Source of the DNA: Janibacter massiliensis
Lineage (GTDB): Bacteria > Actinomycetota > Actinomycetes > Actinomycetales > Dermatophilaceae
DNA: 64,000 nt
NCBI RefSeq assembly: GCF_900289115.1
Contig: NZ_LT985196.1
Location: 965,267-1,029,266 of the forward strand
Direction of reading: 5' to 3'
Below the pieces are notes generated by a model. It saw only the letters and a program-made list of their open reading frames with translations, had not been told where the DNA came from and searched no databases. Shown piece by piece: positions 35,135-44,265 of this stretch (positions are counted from its first letter, which is position 1; the number at the start of each line of letters is the position of its first letter). The translations under genes were made by a program, and so were the position numbers.

Positions 35135-36379
35135 TCAGTCGTGGAGCGGGGCGACAGGTCCCAGGATCGTCGCCTCGTACGGCTTGCCCGGCAGCACGTG
35201 GGCGACGTAGTCGCCGATCGCGTCCTCGATGCGGATGTCGTGGCCGGCCCGTTCGGCCATGTACCAGCGGTGCTCGAGCACCTCGTGGAAGAGCTCGGCG
35301 GGCTCGAGCCGACCGGCGAGCTCGTGCGGCACGGTCCGGGTGATCGGCTCGTAGATCTGGGTGAGCCAGTCGTGGGCGACGAGGTCCTCGGCGTCGTTCT
35401 GCCGCCCTTGGCTCGCCCGGAAGGCGTCGAGGTCGTTGAGCAGCCGTCGCGCCTGGTTCTCCCCGACGTCGAGGCCCGTGAGGCGCATGAGGCGGCGGCT
35501 GTGGTGGCCCGCGTCGACGACCTTCGGCTGGATCTGCAGGGTCGCGCCGTCGATGTCCGTCGTGATCGCCAGCTCGTCGACGTCGAAGCCGAGCGCGTTG
35601 AGGCGGCGGATGCGCTCGTCGACCCGCCACCGCTCGCCCGAGTCGAACTCCTCGGGCACGGTGAGCTCGGACCACAGCTCGCGGTAGCGGTCGATGATGC
35701 GCTGGGAGACGGCCACCGGGTCGAGGGAGTCCTGGAGCAGCCCGCCCGCCAGGAGGTCCATGAGCTCGCCGGCGATGTTGACGCGGGCGATGTCGAGGTC
35801 GTGCTCGCGCTGTCCGTCGGTGAGACGGTCGTGCAGCTCGCCCGTCTCGGCGTCGACGAGGTAGGCGGCGAACTCGCCCGCGTCGCGGCGGAAGAGCGCG
35901 TTCGACAAGGAGACGTCACCCCACCAGTACCCGGTGAGGTGGAGCCGGACGAGGAGGACGGCCAGGGCGTCGATGATCCGCACGCCGGTGTCGTGCCGCA
36001 GGTGCTGGCTGAACAGCGCGCGGTAGGGGAGGGAGAAGCGGAGGTGGCGGGTGACCAGGCACGCGTCGAGGGGCTCCCCGGCCGCGTCGCACCGCCCGCT
36101 GACGACGGCGAGGGGCTCGACCGCCGGCTGGTCGAGGCGTCGCAGCGACCGCAGCAGGTGGTACTCCCGCTGGGCCAGCTCGGTGCGGATCTCCTTGACG
36201 GCGACGAGGCCGGAGCCGACCCGGACGAACCGGACGACGTGCCGGGAGATGCCGCGGGGCAGCGCGGCGATGAGCTCCGCGGGCCAGTCCTCGAGCCGCG
36301 TCGACCACGGCAGGTCGAGCAGCCCCGGGTCCGGCCGGGCCGCCGTGAGGGTGAGCGAGCGCGGTGCCACCGGGATCAC
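35135..36379 (-). CDS. DUF4032 protein with kinase-like N-terminal half
   Basis: 414-residue actinobacterial protein. The N-terminal 200 residues have a kinase/LPS-kinase-like pattern: VAVKEIRTELAQREYHLLRSL, GYWWGDVSLSNALFRRD and a DFG-like YLVDAETGEL. A DUF4032 C-terminal domain follows. Function unknown. It overlaps the upstream ABC-ATPase gene by four bases; this pairing is recurrent in actinobacteria. Confidence 0.8.
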   Translation of the reverse strand: MIPVAPRSLTLTAARPDPGLLDLPWSTRLEDWPAELIAALPRGISRHVVRFVRVGSGLVAVKEIRTELAQREYHLLRSLRRLDQPAVEPLAVVSGRCDAAGEPLDACLVTRHLRFSLPYRALFSQHLRHDTGVRIIDALAVLLVRLHLTGYWWGDVSLSNALFRRDAGEFAAYLVDAETGELHDRLTDGQREHDLDIARVNIAGELMDLLAGGLLQDSLDPVAVSQRIIDRYRELWSELTVPEEFDSGERWRVDERIRRLNALGFDVDELAITTDIDGATLQIQPKVVDAGHHSRRLMRLTGLDVGENQARRLLNDLDAFRASQGRQNDAEDLVAHDWLTQIYEPITRTVPHELAGRLEPAELFHEVLEHRWYMAERAGHDIRIEDAIGDYVAHVLPGKPYEATILGPVAPLHD

Positions 36380-37050
36380 CCCAGCTCGGCCGGGGGCACG
36401 CAGCGCACGAGCCGCCCGCCGGCCATCTGCGCCACGCGGTCCCCGATCGCGGCGGCCTCGGCGAGGTCGTCGGTGACGTACAGGGTCGTGATCGCCAGGT
36501 GCTGCTGCAGGTCCCGGATCTGATCCCGGGTGCGCTCGCGGACGGGTGCGGACAGGCTGGAGAGGGGCTCGTCCATGAGGAACACCTTCGGTCGCCGCAC
36601 GATCGCCCGCCCCATCGACACCCGCTGCCGCTCGTCGCCGCCGAGGTCCTGCGGACGCGCGTCGAGGCGGTCGCCGAGGTCGAGCAGGTCGGCCGCGTCC
36701 CGCACCCGGCGGTCGATCTCGGCGTCGTCGACCCCGGCGAGCCGGAGCGCGAAGCCCATGTTGTCGGCGACGGACAGGTGGGGGTACAGCGCGTAGTTCT
36801 GCAGGACCATGACGGCACCACGGGCACTCGGCGGGGCGTCGGTGACGTCCGTGCCGTCGATGAGGATCCGGCCCGCCGTCGCCTCCTCGAGCCCGGCGAC
36901 CATCCGCAGCAGCGTCGAGCGACCGGAACCGACCTCGCCGACGAAGGTGACGAGCTCACCGGAGGCGATGTCGAGGTCGACGTCCGTGATCCCGGCGCCC
37001 TCGGTCCCGGCGTAGTGGCACGAGGCGTGCTCGATTCGGACGGACGACAC
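36376..37050 (-). CDS. Degenerate ABC ATPase-like protein (UgpC/MalK type)
   Basis: 224-residue ABC-like nucleotide-binding domain lacking the TOBE extension of MalK/UgpC. Walker A is GEVGSGRST (Lys replaced by Arg), the signature is LGGDERQR instead of LSGGQ, and the H-loop is YVTDDLAEA with Asp in place of His. Walker B LMDEP is intact. With three key positions changed and no permease gene nearby it is probably not a transport ATPase and may be regulatory. GTG 37050 start; stop overlaps the DUF4032 start. Confidence 0.82.
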   Translation of the reverse strand: MSSVRIEHASCHYAGTEGAGITDVDLDIASGELVTFVGEVGSGRSTLLRMVAGLEEATAGRILIDGTDVTDAPPSARGAVMVLQNYALYPHLSVADNMGFALRLAGVDDAEIDRRVRDAADLLDLGDRLDARPQDLGGDERQRVSMGRAIVRRPKVFLMDEPLSSLSAPVRERTRDQIRDLQQHLAITTLYVTDDLAEAAAIGDRVAQMAGGRLVRCVPPAELG

Positions 37051-37106
37051 GGCTCCTCGCCTTCGCTCGCACCCGGACCGGCCGCCCCGGCCGGGTGCCG
37101 CCAAGA

Positions 37107-37886
37107 CTAGCGAGCGCGCAGCTCCCGCACGCGGTCGAGCACCGCCGGGACCTTGCTCGGGCCGGAGACCCGGTGGGCGGCGGCGGTCGCACCCTCACCC
37201 ACCTTGATCGAGACGTCCGGGGGCGCCATCACCTCGAAGGCGTGCTCGTCCGTGACGTCGTCGCCCAGGTACAGGACCGCGTCCGCGCCGAGCTCCTCCG
37301 CGAGCGCCCGCAGCGCGCTGCCCTTGTCCGCGTGCACCACCCCGAGCTCGACGACGTGCTTGCCGCGCAGGACGGAGAGCCCGTCGGTGCTCGACCCGAG
37401 CGCCTCGGCGGCATCCTCCGCGGCACGCGCCTGCTCCGCGGGCAGCCCTCGGGTGTGGACGACGACGGCCGTCGGCTTGTGCTCGAGCCGGACGCCGGGG
37501 TGGCCGGCCAGCAACGGGGCGAGCAGGTCGGGCAACCGGTCCAGGAGGGCGGCCGCGTCGTCGTCGAGATGCCACGTCAGCGCCCGGCTCGTCGGGGCCC
37601 CGTGCCCGCCGATCCGGCCGATCGCCGAGCCCTCGGTCCCGGACAGGCGGGGGAGGGGCTCGAGGGCACGTCCGGGGACGATCGCCGCGTGGGGGCCGGG
37701 CATCGCCGCGAGCGCGGGGAGCGTCTCGACCGTGCCCTCCTGCGGGCGGGCGTCGAGCGGGTCGAGGACGAACGGGGCGAGGACACCGTCGAAGTCGGTC
37801 GCGACGAGGACGGTCGGCAGCTCGGCGAACGCGGCGAGGGCGCCCGCGAGGGTCGGGTCGATCCCGGTCTCGCCCGGCGTGCTCAT
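37107..37886 (-). CDS. otsB: Trehalose-6-phosphate phosphatase
   Basis: 259-residue HAD-superfamily phosphatase completing trehalose synthesis. Motif I ATDFDGVLAPF (near 27), motif III region VHADKGSALRAL and motif IV YLGDDVTDEHAF. In motif I the usual D-x-D-G-T has Val instead of Thr, a variation seen in some OtsB. ATG 37886 overlaps the otsA stop. Confidence 0.92.
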   Translation of the reverse strand: MSTPGETGIDPTLAGALAAFAELPTVLVATDFDGVLAPFVLDPLDARPQEGTVETLPALAAMPGPHAAIVPGRALEPLPRLSGTEGSAIGRIGGHGAPTSRALTWHLDDDAAALLDRLPDLLAPLLAGHPGVRLEHKPTAVVVHTRGLPAEQARAAEDAAEALGSSTDGLSVLRGKHVVELGVVHADKGSALRALAEELGADAVLYLGDDVTDEHAFEVMAPPDVSIKVGEGATAAAHRVSGPSKVPAVLDRVRELRAR

Positions 37887-39364
37887 GCCGTGCCCTCCGT
37901 CTGCTCGTCGAGCTCGCGCCGGACCCGGCGCTGCGGCCGGCGCGGCGCGATGTCGAGCGACTCGAGGAACATCGACGCCCACCGCTGGACGTCGTGGTCG
38001 TGGACCCTCCGGCGCAGCGCTCGCATCGTCCGGCGCCGCTCGGCGGGGTCGGAGTCGACGGCCCGCAGGATCGCCTGCTTCATCCCCTCGATGTCGTGCG
38101 GGTTGACCATCGACGCCTGGTGCAGCTCGTGGGCGGCGCCGGTGAACTCCGACAGGACGAGCGTCCCGCCGAGGTCGTGCCGGCAGGCCACGTACTCCTT
38201 CGCCACGAGGTTCATCCCGTCCCGCAGCGGGGTGACGAGCATGATGTCGGCCGCCTGGAACAGCGCCGCCATCTCCTCGCGCGGGTACGACTGGTGGAGG
38301 TACTGGATCGCCGGCGACCCGATCGAGCCGTGGTCGCCGTTGATGCGCCCGACGGTCGTCTCGACCTCGGTCCGCAGGCGTCGGTAGGCCTCGACCCGTT
38401 CACGGCTCGGGGTCGCCACCTGGATGAACGTGACGTCGGGCGGGGAGAACGCCCCGTCGACGAGCAGCTCCTCGTACGCCTTGAGCCGGTGCCGGATGCC
38501 CTTGGTGTAGTCGAGCCGGTCGACACCGAGCAGGAGCGTGCGCGGGTTCCCCAGCGAGGCGCGGATCTCCTTGGCCCGCGCCCGCACCGCGGGGGTCTTC
38601 GCGAGCTTCTCCAGCCCCTTGGTGTCGATGCTGATCGGCACGGAGGCGGCGCGCACGACCCGGTCCGGCGCTCCGTCCTCGCTGGCGACGTGGACGGTGT
38701 CGGTCCGGGTCTGCAGGTGGAGCATCTGGCGGCACGCGCGGATGAAGTTCTGGGCGTCGGCGGTGCGCTGGAAGCCGAGGAAGTCGGCCCCGAGCAGGCC
38801 CCGGAGGAGGTGCTCGCGCCACGGCAGCTGGGCGAAGAGCTCGACGGCGGGCCACGGGATGTGGTTGAACCAGCCGATCCGCACGTCGGGTCGGCGCTCG
38901 CGGACGAGGGCCGGGACGAGCTGGAGCTGGTAGTCGTGGATCCACACGCGGGCGCCCGGCGAGGCGACCGAGCAGATGGCCTCGGCGAAGCGCTCGTTCA
39001 CCTCGCGGTAGGACTGCCACCACCCCCGGTGGAAGGTCGCCGGCACGATGACGTCGTGGTAGATCGGCCACAGGGTGTCGTTGCTGAACCCCTCGTAGTA
39101 GGAGGCGATCTCCGGTGCCGACAGCGGGACGGGCACGAGGTGCATGCCGTCCTCGTCGAAGGGCTCGGGTGCCTCCCCGGCCTCGCCGGCCCACCCGACC
39201 CAGGCACCCTCGCGGCCGCGCATCACCGACTCCATCGCGGTGACGAGGCCGCCGGGGCTGCGCCGCCACTCGGTGCTGCCGTCGGGGAGCACCTGTCGGT
39301 CGACCGGCAGGCGGTTCGCGGCGATGACGAGGTCGTACGTCCGGGCGGCCGGCGCGGGGTCCAT
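37883..39364 (-). CDS. otsA: Trehalose-6-phosphate synthase
   Basis: 493-residue GT20 glycosyltransferase using UDP- (or GDP-) glucose and glucose-6-phosphate. Motifs: ANRLPVDRQ, RRSPGGLVTAME, VWIHDYQLQLVPAL, GWFNHIPWPAVELF, GVDRLDYTKGIRHRL and TPLRDGMNLVAKEYVA. AAGGAG SD before ATG 39364. Forms an operon with otsB; the product protects against osmotic and desiccation stress. Confidence 0.95.
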   Translation of the reverse strand: MDPAPAARTYDLVIAANRLPVDRQVLPDGSTEWRRSPGGLVTAMESVMRGREGAWVGWAGEAGEAPEPFDEDGMHLVPVPLSAPEIASYYEGFSNDTLWPIYHDVIVPATFHRGWWQSYREVNERFAEAICSVASPGARVWIHDYQLQLVPALVRERRPDVRIGWFNHIPWPAVELFAQLPWREHLLRGLLGADFLGFQRTADAQNFIRACRQMLHLQTRTDTVHVASEDGAPDRVVRAASVPISIDTKGLEKLAKTPAVRARAKEIRASLGNPRTLLLGVDRLDYTKGIRHRLKAYEELLVDGAFSPPDVTFIQVATPSRERVEAYRRLRTEVETTVGRINGDHGSIGSPAIQYLHQSYPREEMAALFQAADIMLVTPLRDGMNLVAKEYVACRHDLGGTLVLSEFTGAAHELHQASMVNPHDIEGMKQAILRAVDSDPAERRRTMRALRRRVHDHDVQRWASMFLESLDIAPRRPQRRVRRELDEQTEGTA

Positions 39365-39507
39365 CGGGGTCGATCTCCTTCCGGGCGCGCCCGGGTGGCA
39401 CGCAGGGCGGCGGTCTGGGCGGTGCACCTCCAACCCTAGTGCGGCCACCGCCGACCGCCCGCCGCCGAACTCTTCCCCGTGGCCGCCGAGGTGGCTACCG
39501 TCGATGC

Positions 39508-39936
39508 ATGAGGATCCGTGAGGTCATCTCGAGGAAGGGCGACGCCGTCGTCACCTGCCAGCCCGGGACCACGGTCGGGGAGCTGCTGGGGCTGCTCGCC
39601 GAGCACGGGATCGGCGCCGTCGTCGTCAGCGGCGACGGGCGGGCCGTCGACGGGATCGTCAGCGAGCGCGACGTCGTCCGCCGGCTCCACGAGCGGGGCG
39701 CGGCCGTCCTCACGGCGTCGGTGCAGGAGGTCATGACCGCAGCGGTCCACACGACCTCACCCGACACCGAGGTCGCCGAGCTGGCCGGGGCGATGACCGA
39801 GGGCCGGTTCCGGCACGTGCCGCTCGTCGAGGACGGTGCGCTCGTCGGGATCGTGAGCATCGGCGACGTCGTCCGCAGCCGCATCGAGGCCCTCGCCGCC
39901 GAGCGCGACCACCTCCAGGCGTACATCCAGCAGTGA
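39508..39936 (+). CDS. Two-CBS-domain protein
   Basis: 142 residues consisting of one Bateman module: CBS1 about 8-62 (VSGDGRAVDGIVSERDVVRRL) and CBS2 about 72-125 (FRHVPLVEDGALVGIVSIGDVVRSRI). Such proteins bind adenine nucleotides and act as energy sensors; the partner is unknown. TACCGT is six nucleotides before the ATG, indicating a leaderless mRNA. Confidence 0.9.
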   Translation: MRIREVISRKGDAVVTCQPGTTVGELLGLLAEHGIGAVVVSGDGRAVDGIVSERDVVRRLHERGAAVLTASVQEVMTAAVHTTSPDTEVAELAGAMTEGRFRHVPLVEDGALVGIVSIGDVVRSRIEALAAERDHLQAYIQQ

Positions 39937-39939
39937 CCC

Positions 39940-39959
39940 CTGGGCGCCACGGCGCCCAG
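39940..39959. terminator. Short GC hairpin after the CBS gene
   Basis: CTGGGCGC-CACG-GCGCCCAG, an 8-bp perfect stem four bases after the CBS stop and before the kinase promoter. Weak terminator candidate. Confidence 0.4.
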
Positions 39960-39992
39960 CCACGGCCCAGCGTCCTCCCATACGGTGGGCGT

Positions 39993-41735
39993 GTGACGGG
40001 AACGGTGACGCTCGGGGAGGGGGACGTGGGGGCGTCCGTCCGGCTGGGCCCCTACCGGCTCCTGCAGCGCCTGGGATCCGGCGGCATGGGCGTCGTCCAC
40101 CTCGCGGTCGACCGGCGGGGGCGCGCCGTCGCCGTGAAGGTCCTGCGGGAGCACGTCGCCGCCGACCCCGACGCCCGCGCGCGCCTCGCGCGCGAGGTGG
40201 CGACGCAGCGGCGGATCGACGACCGCCGCGTGGCCGCGGTCCTCGACGCCGACACCCGCGGTCCGCGCCCGTACGTCGTCACCCGCTTCGTCGACGGCGC
40301 CTCGCTCGACGAGGTCGTCCGCGACGGCGGCCCCCTCGGCCCCGCCGCGCTGCACCGCCTCGCCTCGGGTCTCGCCGGTGCGCTGCACGCCATCCACGCG
40401 GCCGGGGTGACCCACCGCGACGTCAAGCCCGGGAACATCCTCGTCGAGGACGGGGAGCCGGTCCTCATCGACTTCGGCATCGCGCACCTCGTCGACGACC
40501 ACCGCCTGACGATGACGGGCCTGGTGATGGGCACCCCCGGGTACCTCGCGCCGGAGATCGTCGAGGGGGCCGAGGTCAGCGACGCCACCGACTGGTGGGG
40601 ATGGGCCGCGAGCCTGCTCTTCGCCGCCACCGGCCGTCCCCCGTTCGGCACGGGCCCGATGGACGCCGTGCTCACCCGGGTCTGCCAGGGCAGGCCGGAC
40701 CTCGAGGGCGTGGACCCTGCGCTGGCGCCGCTGCTCGCGGCGGCGCTGTCCCCGACGGCGGCCGACCGCCCCACGGACACCGAGGTGGTCGACGCCCTCG
40801 AGCGGCTCTCGCGCGGGGAACCGGTCGCGCCGGCGCTGCGCGTGGTGCCCGAGACCTCGACCCTCGCCCCCGCGGCGACCAGGGCCATCGACGAGGTGCC
40901 CGCCGCCTCCGGCACGTCGGTCATCACCGTCCCGGAGACCCGCGCCCAGCAGCAGGCGCCGCGAACCGCGGTGATGCCGCTGCGGGCGGCCGAGCCGGCC
41001 CCCCAGCCCGCGCCCGCGCCGGTCCCCGCGCCGATGATGTGGGAGCCGGCCCCGCAGCCGGTCCCGGTCGTCTGGCAGCCGCCGCCACCCGTGCCGCAGC
41101 CTCACCAGCCCGGCGGCGCGACGGTGTGGGCGCCGCAGGACGCCCGCACCGGCCGACCGAACCGGTCCGGCCTCCTCGCGTCGGTCCTCGCCCTCGTCGT
41201 CGTCGGCGCCTGCGTCCTGCCCGTCGTCACGCTCGCCGCCGCCCTCGTCGCCGGATCGCTCGCGCGGACCGTCGACCGGACGACGACCGGCCTCGCCCTT
41301 CGACGTCACCGCTACGGCGCCCGCGGCAGCGACGTGGCCGTGGCGTTCGCCGCGAGCCCGTGGAACCTCCTGATCAGCACGCTCGCCACCGCCTTCTGGG
41401 CCGTGATCCCGCTCGTCCTCGGCGTGGGAGCCGCGCTGCTCGCGGGTGCCGTGGTGGTCGCCGGGATCGGCCGTGGCGGTGTCGCGACGGCGGTCGCTGC
41501 GGCCGCGGGGTCGGTGGTCGCCCTCCTGGCCGCGTGGTGGGGTCCCGGCGGGGGTGCGCTGCGGCGGGGGTCCCGGAGCGTGGCCCGCGTCGTCGCACCG
41601 ACCGCGTGGGTGTCGGTCATCCTGTCGGTCCTCGTGCTCGGGGCTGCCGCCGTGCTCGGTCTCAGCGACGCGGTGGAACAGCTCGGGCCCTCGCTGTGGC
41701 CGGTCGGCGGACCGGTCGAGCGCGTCCTGCCATGA
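39993..41735 (+). CDS. Membrane Ser/Thr protein kinase (PknB-like catalytic domain)
   Basis: 580 residues. Kinase domain 15-265: glycine loop LGSGGMGVVHLA, VAVKVL Lys, catalytic THRDVKPGN, DFG in LIDFGIAHL, GTPGYLAPE activation segment. A Pro/Ala-rich linker (about 290-385) leads to a C-terminal region with four to six transmembrane helices. There are no PASTA repeats, so the signal is not muropeptide of the PknB type. TACGGT is six nucleotides before the GTG. The stop overlaps the ThrE-like start. Confidence 0.9.
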   Translation: MTGTVTLGEGDVGASVRLGPYRLLQRLGSGGMGVVHLAVDRRGRAVAVKVLREHVAADPDARARLAREVATQRRIDDRRVAAVLDADTRGPRPYVVTRFVDGASLDEVVRDGGPLGPAALHRLASGLAGALHAIHAAGVTHRDVKPGNILVEDGEPVLIDFGIAHLVDDHRLTMTGLVMGTPGYLAPEIVEGAEVSDATDWWGWAASLLFAATGRPPFGTGPMDAVLTRVCQGRPDLEGVDPALAPLLAAALSPTAADRPTDTEVVDALERLSRGEPVAPALRVVPETSTLAPAATRAIDEVPAASGTSVITVPETRAQQQAPRTAVMPLRAAEPAPQPAPAPVPAPMMWEPAPQPVPVVWQPPPPVPQPHQPGGATVWAPQDARTGRPNRSGLLASVLALVVVGACVLPVVTLAAALVAGSLARTVDRTTTGLALRRHRYGARGSDVAVAFAASPWNLLISTLATAFWAVIPLVLGVGAALLAGAVVVAGIGRGGVATAVAAAAGSVVALLAAWWGPGGGALRRGSRSVARVVAPTAWVSVILSVLVLGAAAVLGLSDAVEQLGPSLWPVGGPVERVLP

Positions 41736-43261
41736 CCGGGCCCGACGACCGCTCACCGGAGCGGCCCACCCGTCCGCACCGGCAGGTGTTCCGCCGTCCC
41801 GCCGTCCGCGAGGCCCGGGTCCAGCACCTCCTGCGACGCCCCAGCCTGCGGGGCGAGGCGCCGACGGAGACGCTCCCCGTCGCGGCCGTCCTCAAGGGCA
41901 CGCCCTACCGCGACCCGCGCGTCAGCCGATCCGTCGCCGAGGAGCGGGAGGCGCAGTCGGCGATGGACCTCGCCCTGCGGGTCGCGGAGGTGATGCTGCG
42001 CTCGGGCGCGGGCGCCCCCGACGTCGAGACGGCGGTCGTCGCCGTCGCGGCGAGCGCAGGTCTCGAGCAGCTCGACATCGACATCACCGTGCAGTCGGTC
42101 ATCATGCAGACGGTGACCCCCTCGGGGCACGTCATCACCCGGATGCGGGTGGTCCGCCGGGCCCGGGACGACTTCGCCCGGCTCGCGGCGGTCCACGACC
42201 TCGTCGGGCAGCTGACGCGCGGCGAGGTCGACCCCGGGGACGCCCTGCCGAGGATCAAGGCGATCGCCCGTCGGCGCCGCACGTGGTCCCGTTGGGTCGT
42301 CGCGCTCGGCCGTGGCGCCGTCTCGGCGGGCGTGGCGATCGGGCTCGGTGCCGGTCCGGTCGCCGTGGCTCTGTCGATGGTCATCGGCGTGCTCACCGAG
42401 CTGGCGGTCGAGGCCGTGCAGCGCCGAGGCCTGCCCGCCTTCTACGTCGGGACCGCGGGCGGCCTCGTCGCGACGATCCTGGCGTGGCTCGCGCACGTCC
42501 TCGGGCGATACCGGGTCGTCGACCTCAGCTCGACCGAGTTCGCGTTCCTCGTCGCCGGGGGGATCGTCGCCCTGCTGCCGTCCCGGACCATCGCGTCGGC
42601 GATGGAGGACCTGATCACCGGGTATCCCGTGACCGGGACTGCGCGCATCGTCGGCGTCCTGTTCAACACCTTCGGGCTCATCGTCGGCGTCGCCGCCGGG
42701 CTCGCGGCGACGGCCGCCGTCGCGACGCGGCTCGGCCTCAACCTCGAGCCGCCCCCGATCGGCCGGATGGCCTGGGCCTCGGGGTCGCCGCCGCTCGTCA
42801 TCCTCGGCGCCGCCCTCGTCGGGATGGCAGCGGCCGTGACGGCCCAGAGCCGCCGGCGGATGCTCCTGCCGTCCGCGGCCCTCTCGACGCTCACCGTCGG
42901 GGTCGCGTGGCTGCTCGACGCGCGCGGGTTCGATCGGATCACCTCGGCCGCGCTCGCCGCCGTCGTCCTGGGGTTCGTCGGCCGGTACGTCTCGTTGCGC
43001 CTGACCGCCCCGCCGGTCGTCCTCACCTCGCCTGCGTCGCTCGGTCTCATGCCCGGTCTGTCGATCCTCGTCGCCCTCCAGCGGCTCACCGTCGAGCGCA
43101 CCGAGAGCGCTGTCCAGCTCGGGACGCACGGCATGTTCACGGCCCTCGGGGTCCTCATGGCCGTCGCGACGGGGACCGTGCTGGGCTCCGTCCTCGCCTC
43201 GCCGCTGGACACCTGGGTGCAGAATCGGTCACGACGCGGTCGCGAGGCTCGGCGCACGTGA
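41732..43261 (+). CDS. ThrE-family threonine/serine exporter
   Basis: 509-residue transporter of the ThrE family with an N-terminal cytosolic DUF1212 domain (about 75-215: SGAGAPDVETAVVAVAASAGL, ITVQSVIMQTVTPSG) and about ten transmembrane helices. It would export Thr/Ser or small peptides by proton antiport. The ATGA overlap couples it to the kinase, so phosphorylation control of export is an attractive but unproven idea. Confidence 0.88.
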   Translation: MTGPDDRSPERPTRPHRQVFRRPAVREARVQHLLRRPSLRGEAPTETLPVAAVLKGTPYRDPRVSRSVAEEREAQSAMDLALRVAEVMLRSGAGAPDVETAVVAVAASAGLEQLDIDITVQSVIMQTVTPSGHVITRMRVVRRARDDFARLAAVHDLVGQLTRGEVDPGDALPRIKAIARRRRTWSRWVVALGRGAVSAGVAIGLGAGPVAVALSMVIGVLTELAVEAVQRRGLPAFYVGTAGGLVATILAWLAHVLGRYRVVDLSSTEFAFLVAGGIVALLPSRTIASAMEDLITGYPVTGTARIVGVLFNTFGLIVGVAAGLAATAAVATRLGLNLEPPPIGRMAWASGSPPLVILGAALVGMAAAVTAQSRRRMLLPSAALSTLTVGVAWLLDARGFDRITSAALAAVVLGFVGRYVSLRLTAPPVVLTSPASLGLMPGLSILVALQRLTVERTESAVQLGTHGMFTALGVLMAVATGTVLGSVLASPLDTWVQNRSRRGREARRT

Positions 43262-43474
43262 CCCGTGCGCGGAGGCAGCAGCGCCGCGAACTCTGATGCG
43301 GGGACACAATTCAACGCGGTTCCTGCGAGGCGTCGTTCCCCGATGTTCTCCTCGGAGGACATGGTCTCGCGCGGCCGGGTGGACGCGGGGTTGATCCGCG
43401 AGGTCACGGGAACGTAACGTTCGAGCGGCGCACCCCCGGCGCCCAGGCGGACACCCCGGAAGGACCCCCTCCTC

Positions 43475-44197
43475 ATGAGCTACTCGCCCAAGCACGCTGC
43501 CCCGAAGACGCCGTCGACCACCCGCCGCCGCGTGACCGGCGCCGCCGTCGCCGGCATGGCCGTCATCGGCGGTGGCACGGCCCTCGCCCCGAGCTCCGCC
43601 CACGCCGGGTCCGGCGGTGTCTGGGACCGCGTCGCGGCCTGCGAGAGCGGTGGCAACTGGAGCATCAGCACGGGCAACGGCTACTACGGCGGCCTGCAGT
43701 TCTCCGCGCAGACGTGGCTCGGCTTCGGCGGTGGCAAGTACGCCCGCTACGCCAACCAGGCGACGAAGGCCCAGCAGATCGCCATCGCCCAGAAGGTCCT
43801 GCGGGTGCAGGGTCCGGGCGCGTGGCCGGTGTGCTCGCGCCGTGCGGGCCTCACCGTCGCCAACGGCACCGCGGTGCAGGTCGGCGCGACGACCGCGCGC
43901 GCGTCGCGGACGGCCACCCGGACGATGGTCGCCAACGGTGACCTCGTCGTCGACGGCAAGCGTGGCGCGCGGACCAACGCCCGCCTCGAGCGGTGGAGCG
44001 GCTCGGGTCGGATCAACGGCTGGTTCTCGCACTACGACGTGAAGAACATGCAGCGCAAGCTCGACGTCCCGGTGACCGGGCGCACGGACGCGCGCACGGT
44101 TCGCGCCCTCCAGCGCACGGTCGGCACCCGCGTCGACGGTCAGTGGGGCCCGCGCACGACGAAGGCGGTCCAGCGCTACCTCAACCGGATCTACTGA
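43475..44197 (+). CDS. Resuscitation-promoting-factor-like transglycosylase with peptidoglycan-binding domain
   Basis: 240 residues. A signal peptide (1-45, RRRVTGAAVAGMAVIGGG, cleavage near SAHAG) precedes an Rpf-type lysozyme fold with catalytic Glu in WDRVAACESGGNWSISTGNG and YGGLQFSAQTWLGFGGG. A C-terminal PGB domain (MQRKLDVPVTGRTDARTVRALQ, VDGQWGPRTTKAVQRYL) follows. It cleaves peptidoglycan and stimulates growth from dormancy. The 213-bp leader has a GAACGT-A-ACGTTC palindrome (43410-43422) and a hairpin near 43343-43362, but no riboswitch consensus that I recognise. Confidence 0.9.
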   Translation: MSYSPKHAAPKTPSTTRRRVTGAAVAGMAVIGGGTALAPSSAHAGSGGVWDRVAACESGGNWSISTGNGYYGGLQFSAQTWLGFGGGKYARYANQATKAQQIAIAQKVLRVQGPGAWPVCSRRAGLTVANGTAVQVGATTARASRTATRTMVANGDLVVDGKRGARTNARLERWSGSGRINGWFSHYDVKNMQRKLDVPVTGRTDARTVRALQRTVGTRVDGQWGPRTTKAVQRYLNRIY

Positions 44198-44216
44198 GCC
44201 GCTTCGACGACGCCCG

Positions 44217-44251
44217 CCAGCGGCCCGGTCCCCCGTGGACCGGGCCGCTGG
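44217..44251 (+). terminator. Terminator after the Rpf-like gene
   Basis: Perfect 15-bp stem CCAGCGGCCCGGTCC (44217-44231) with GGACCGGGCCGCTGG (44237-44251), 5-nt loop, then TGTGT. Strong intrinsic terminator form. Confidence 0.85.
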
Positions 44252-44265
44252 TGTGTCATGGGGGT

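Noticed and set aside
43262-43474. Possible c-di-AMP (ydaO-type) riboswitch before the Rpf-like gene
   Set aside because: Such switches are common at this place in actinobacteria, but I could not find the conserved core blocks; only short palindromes are present.
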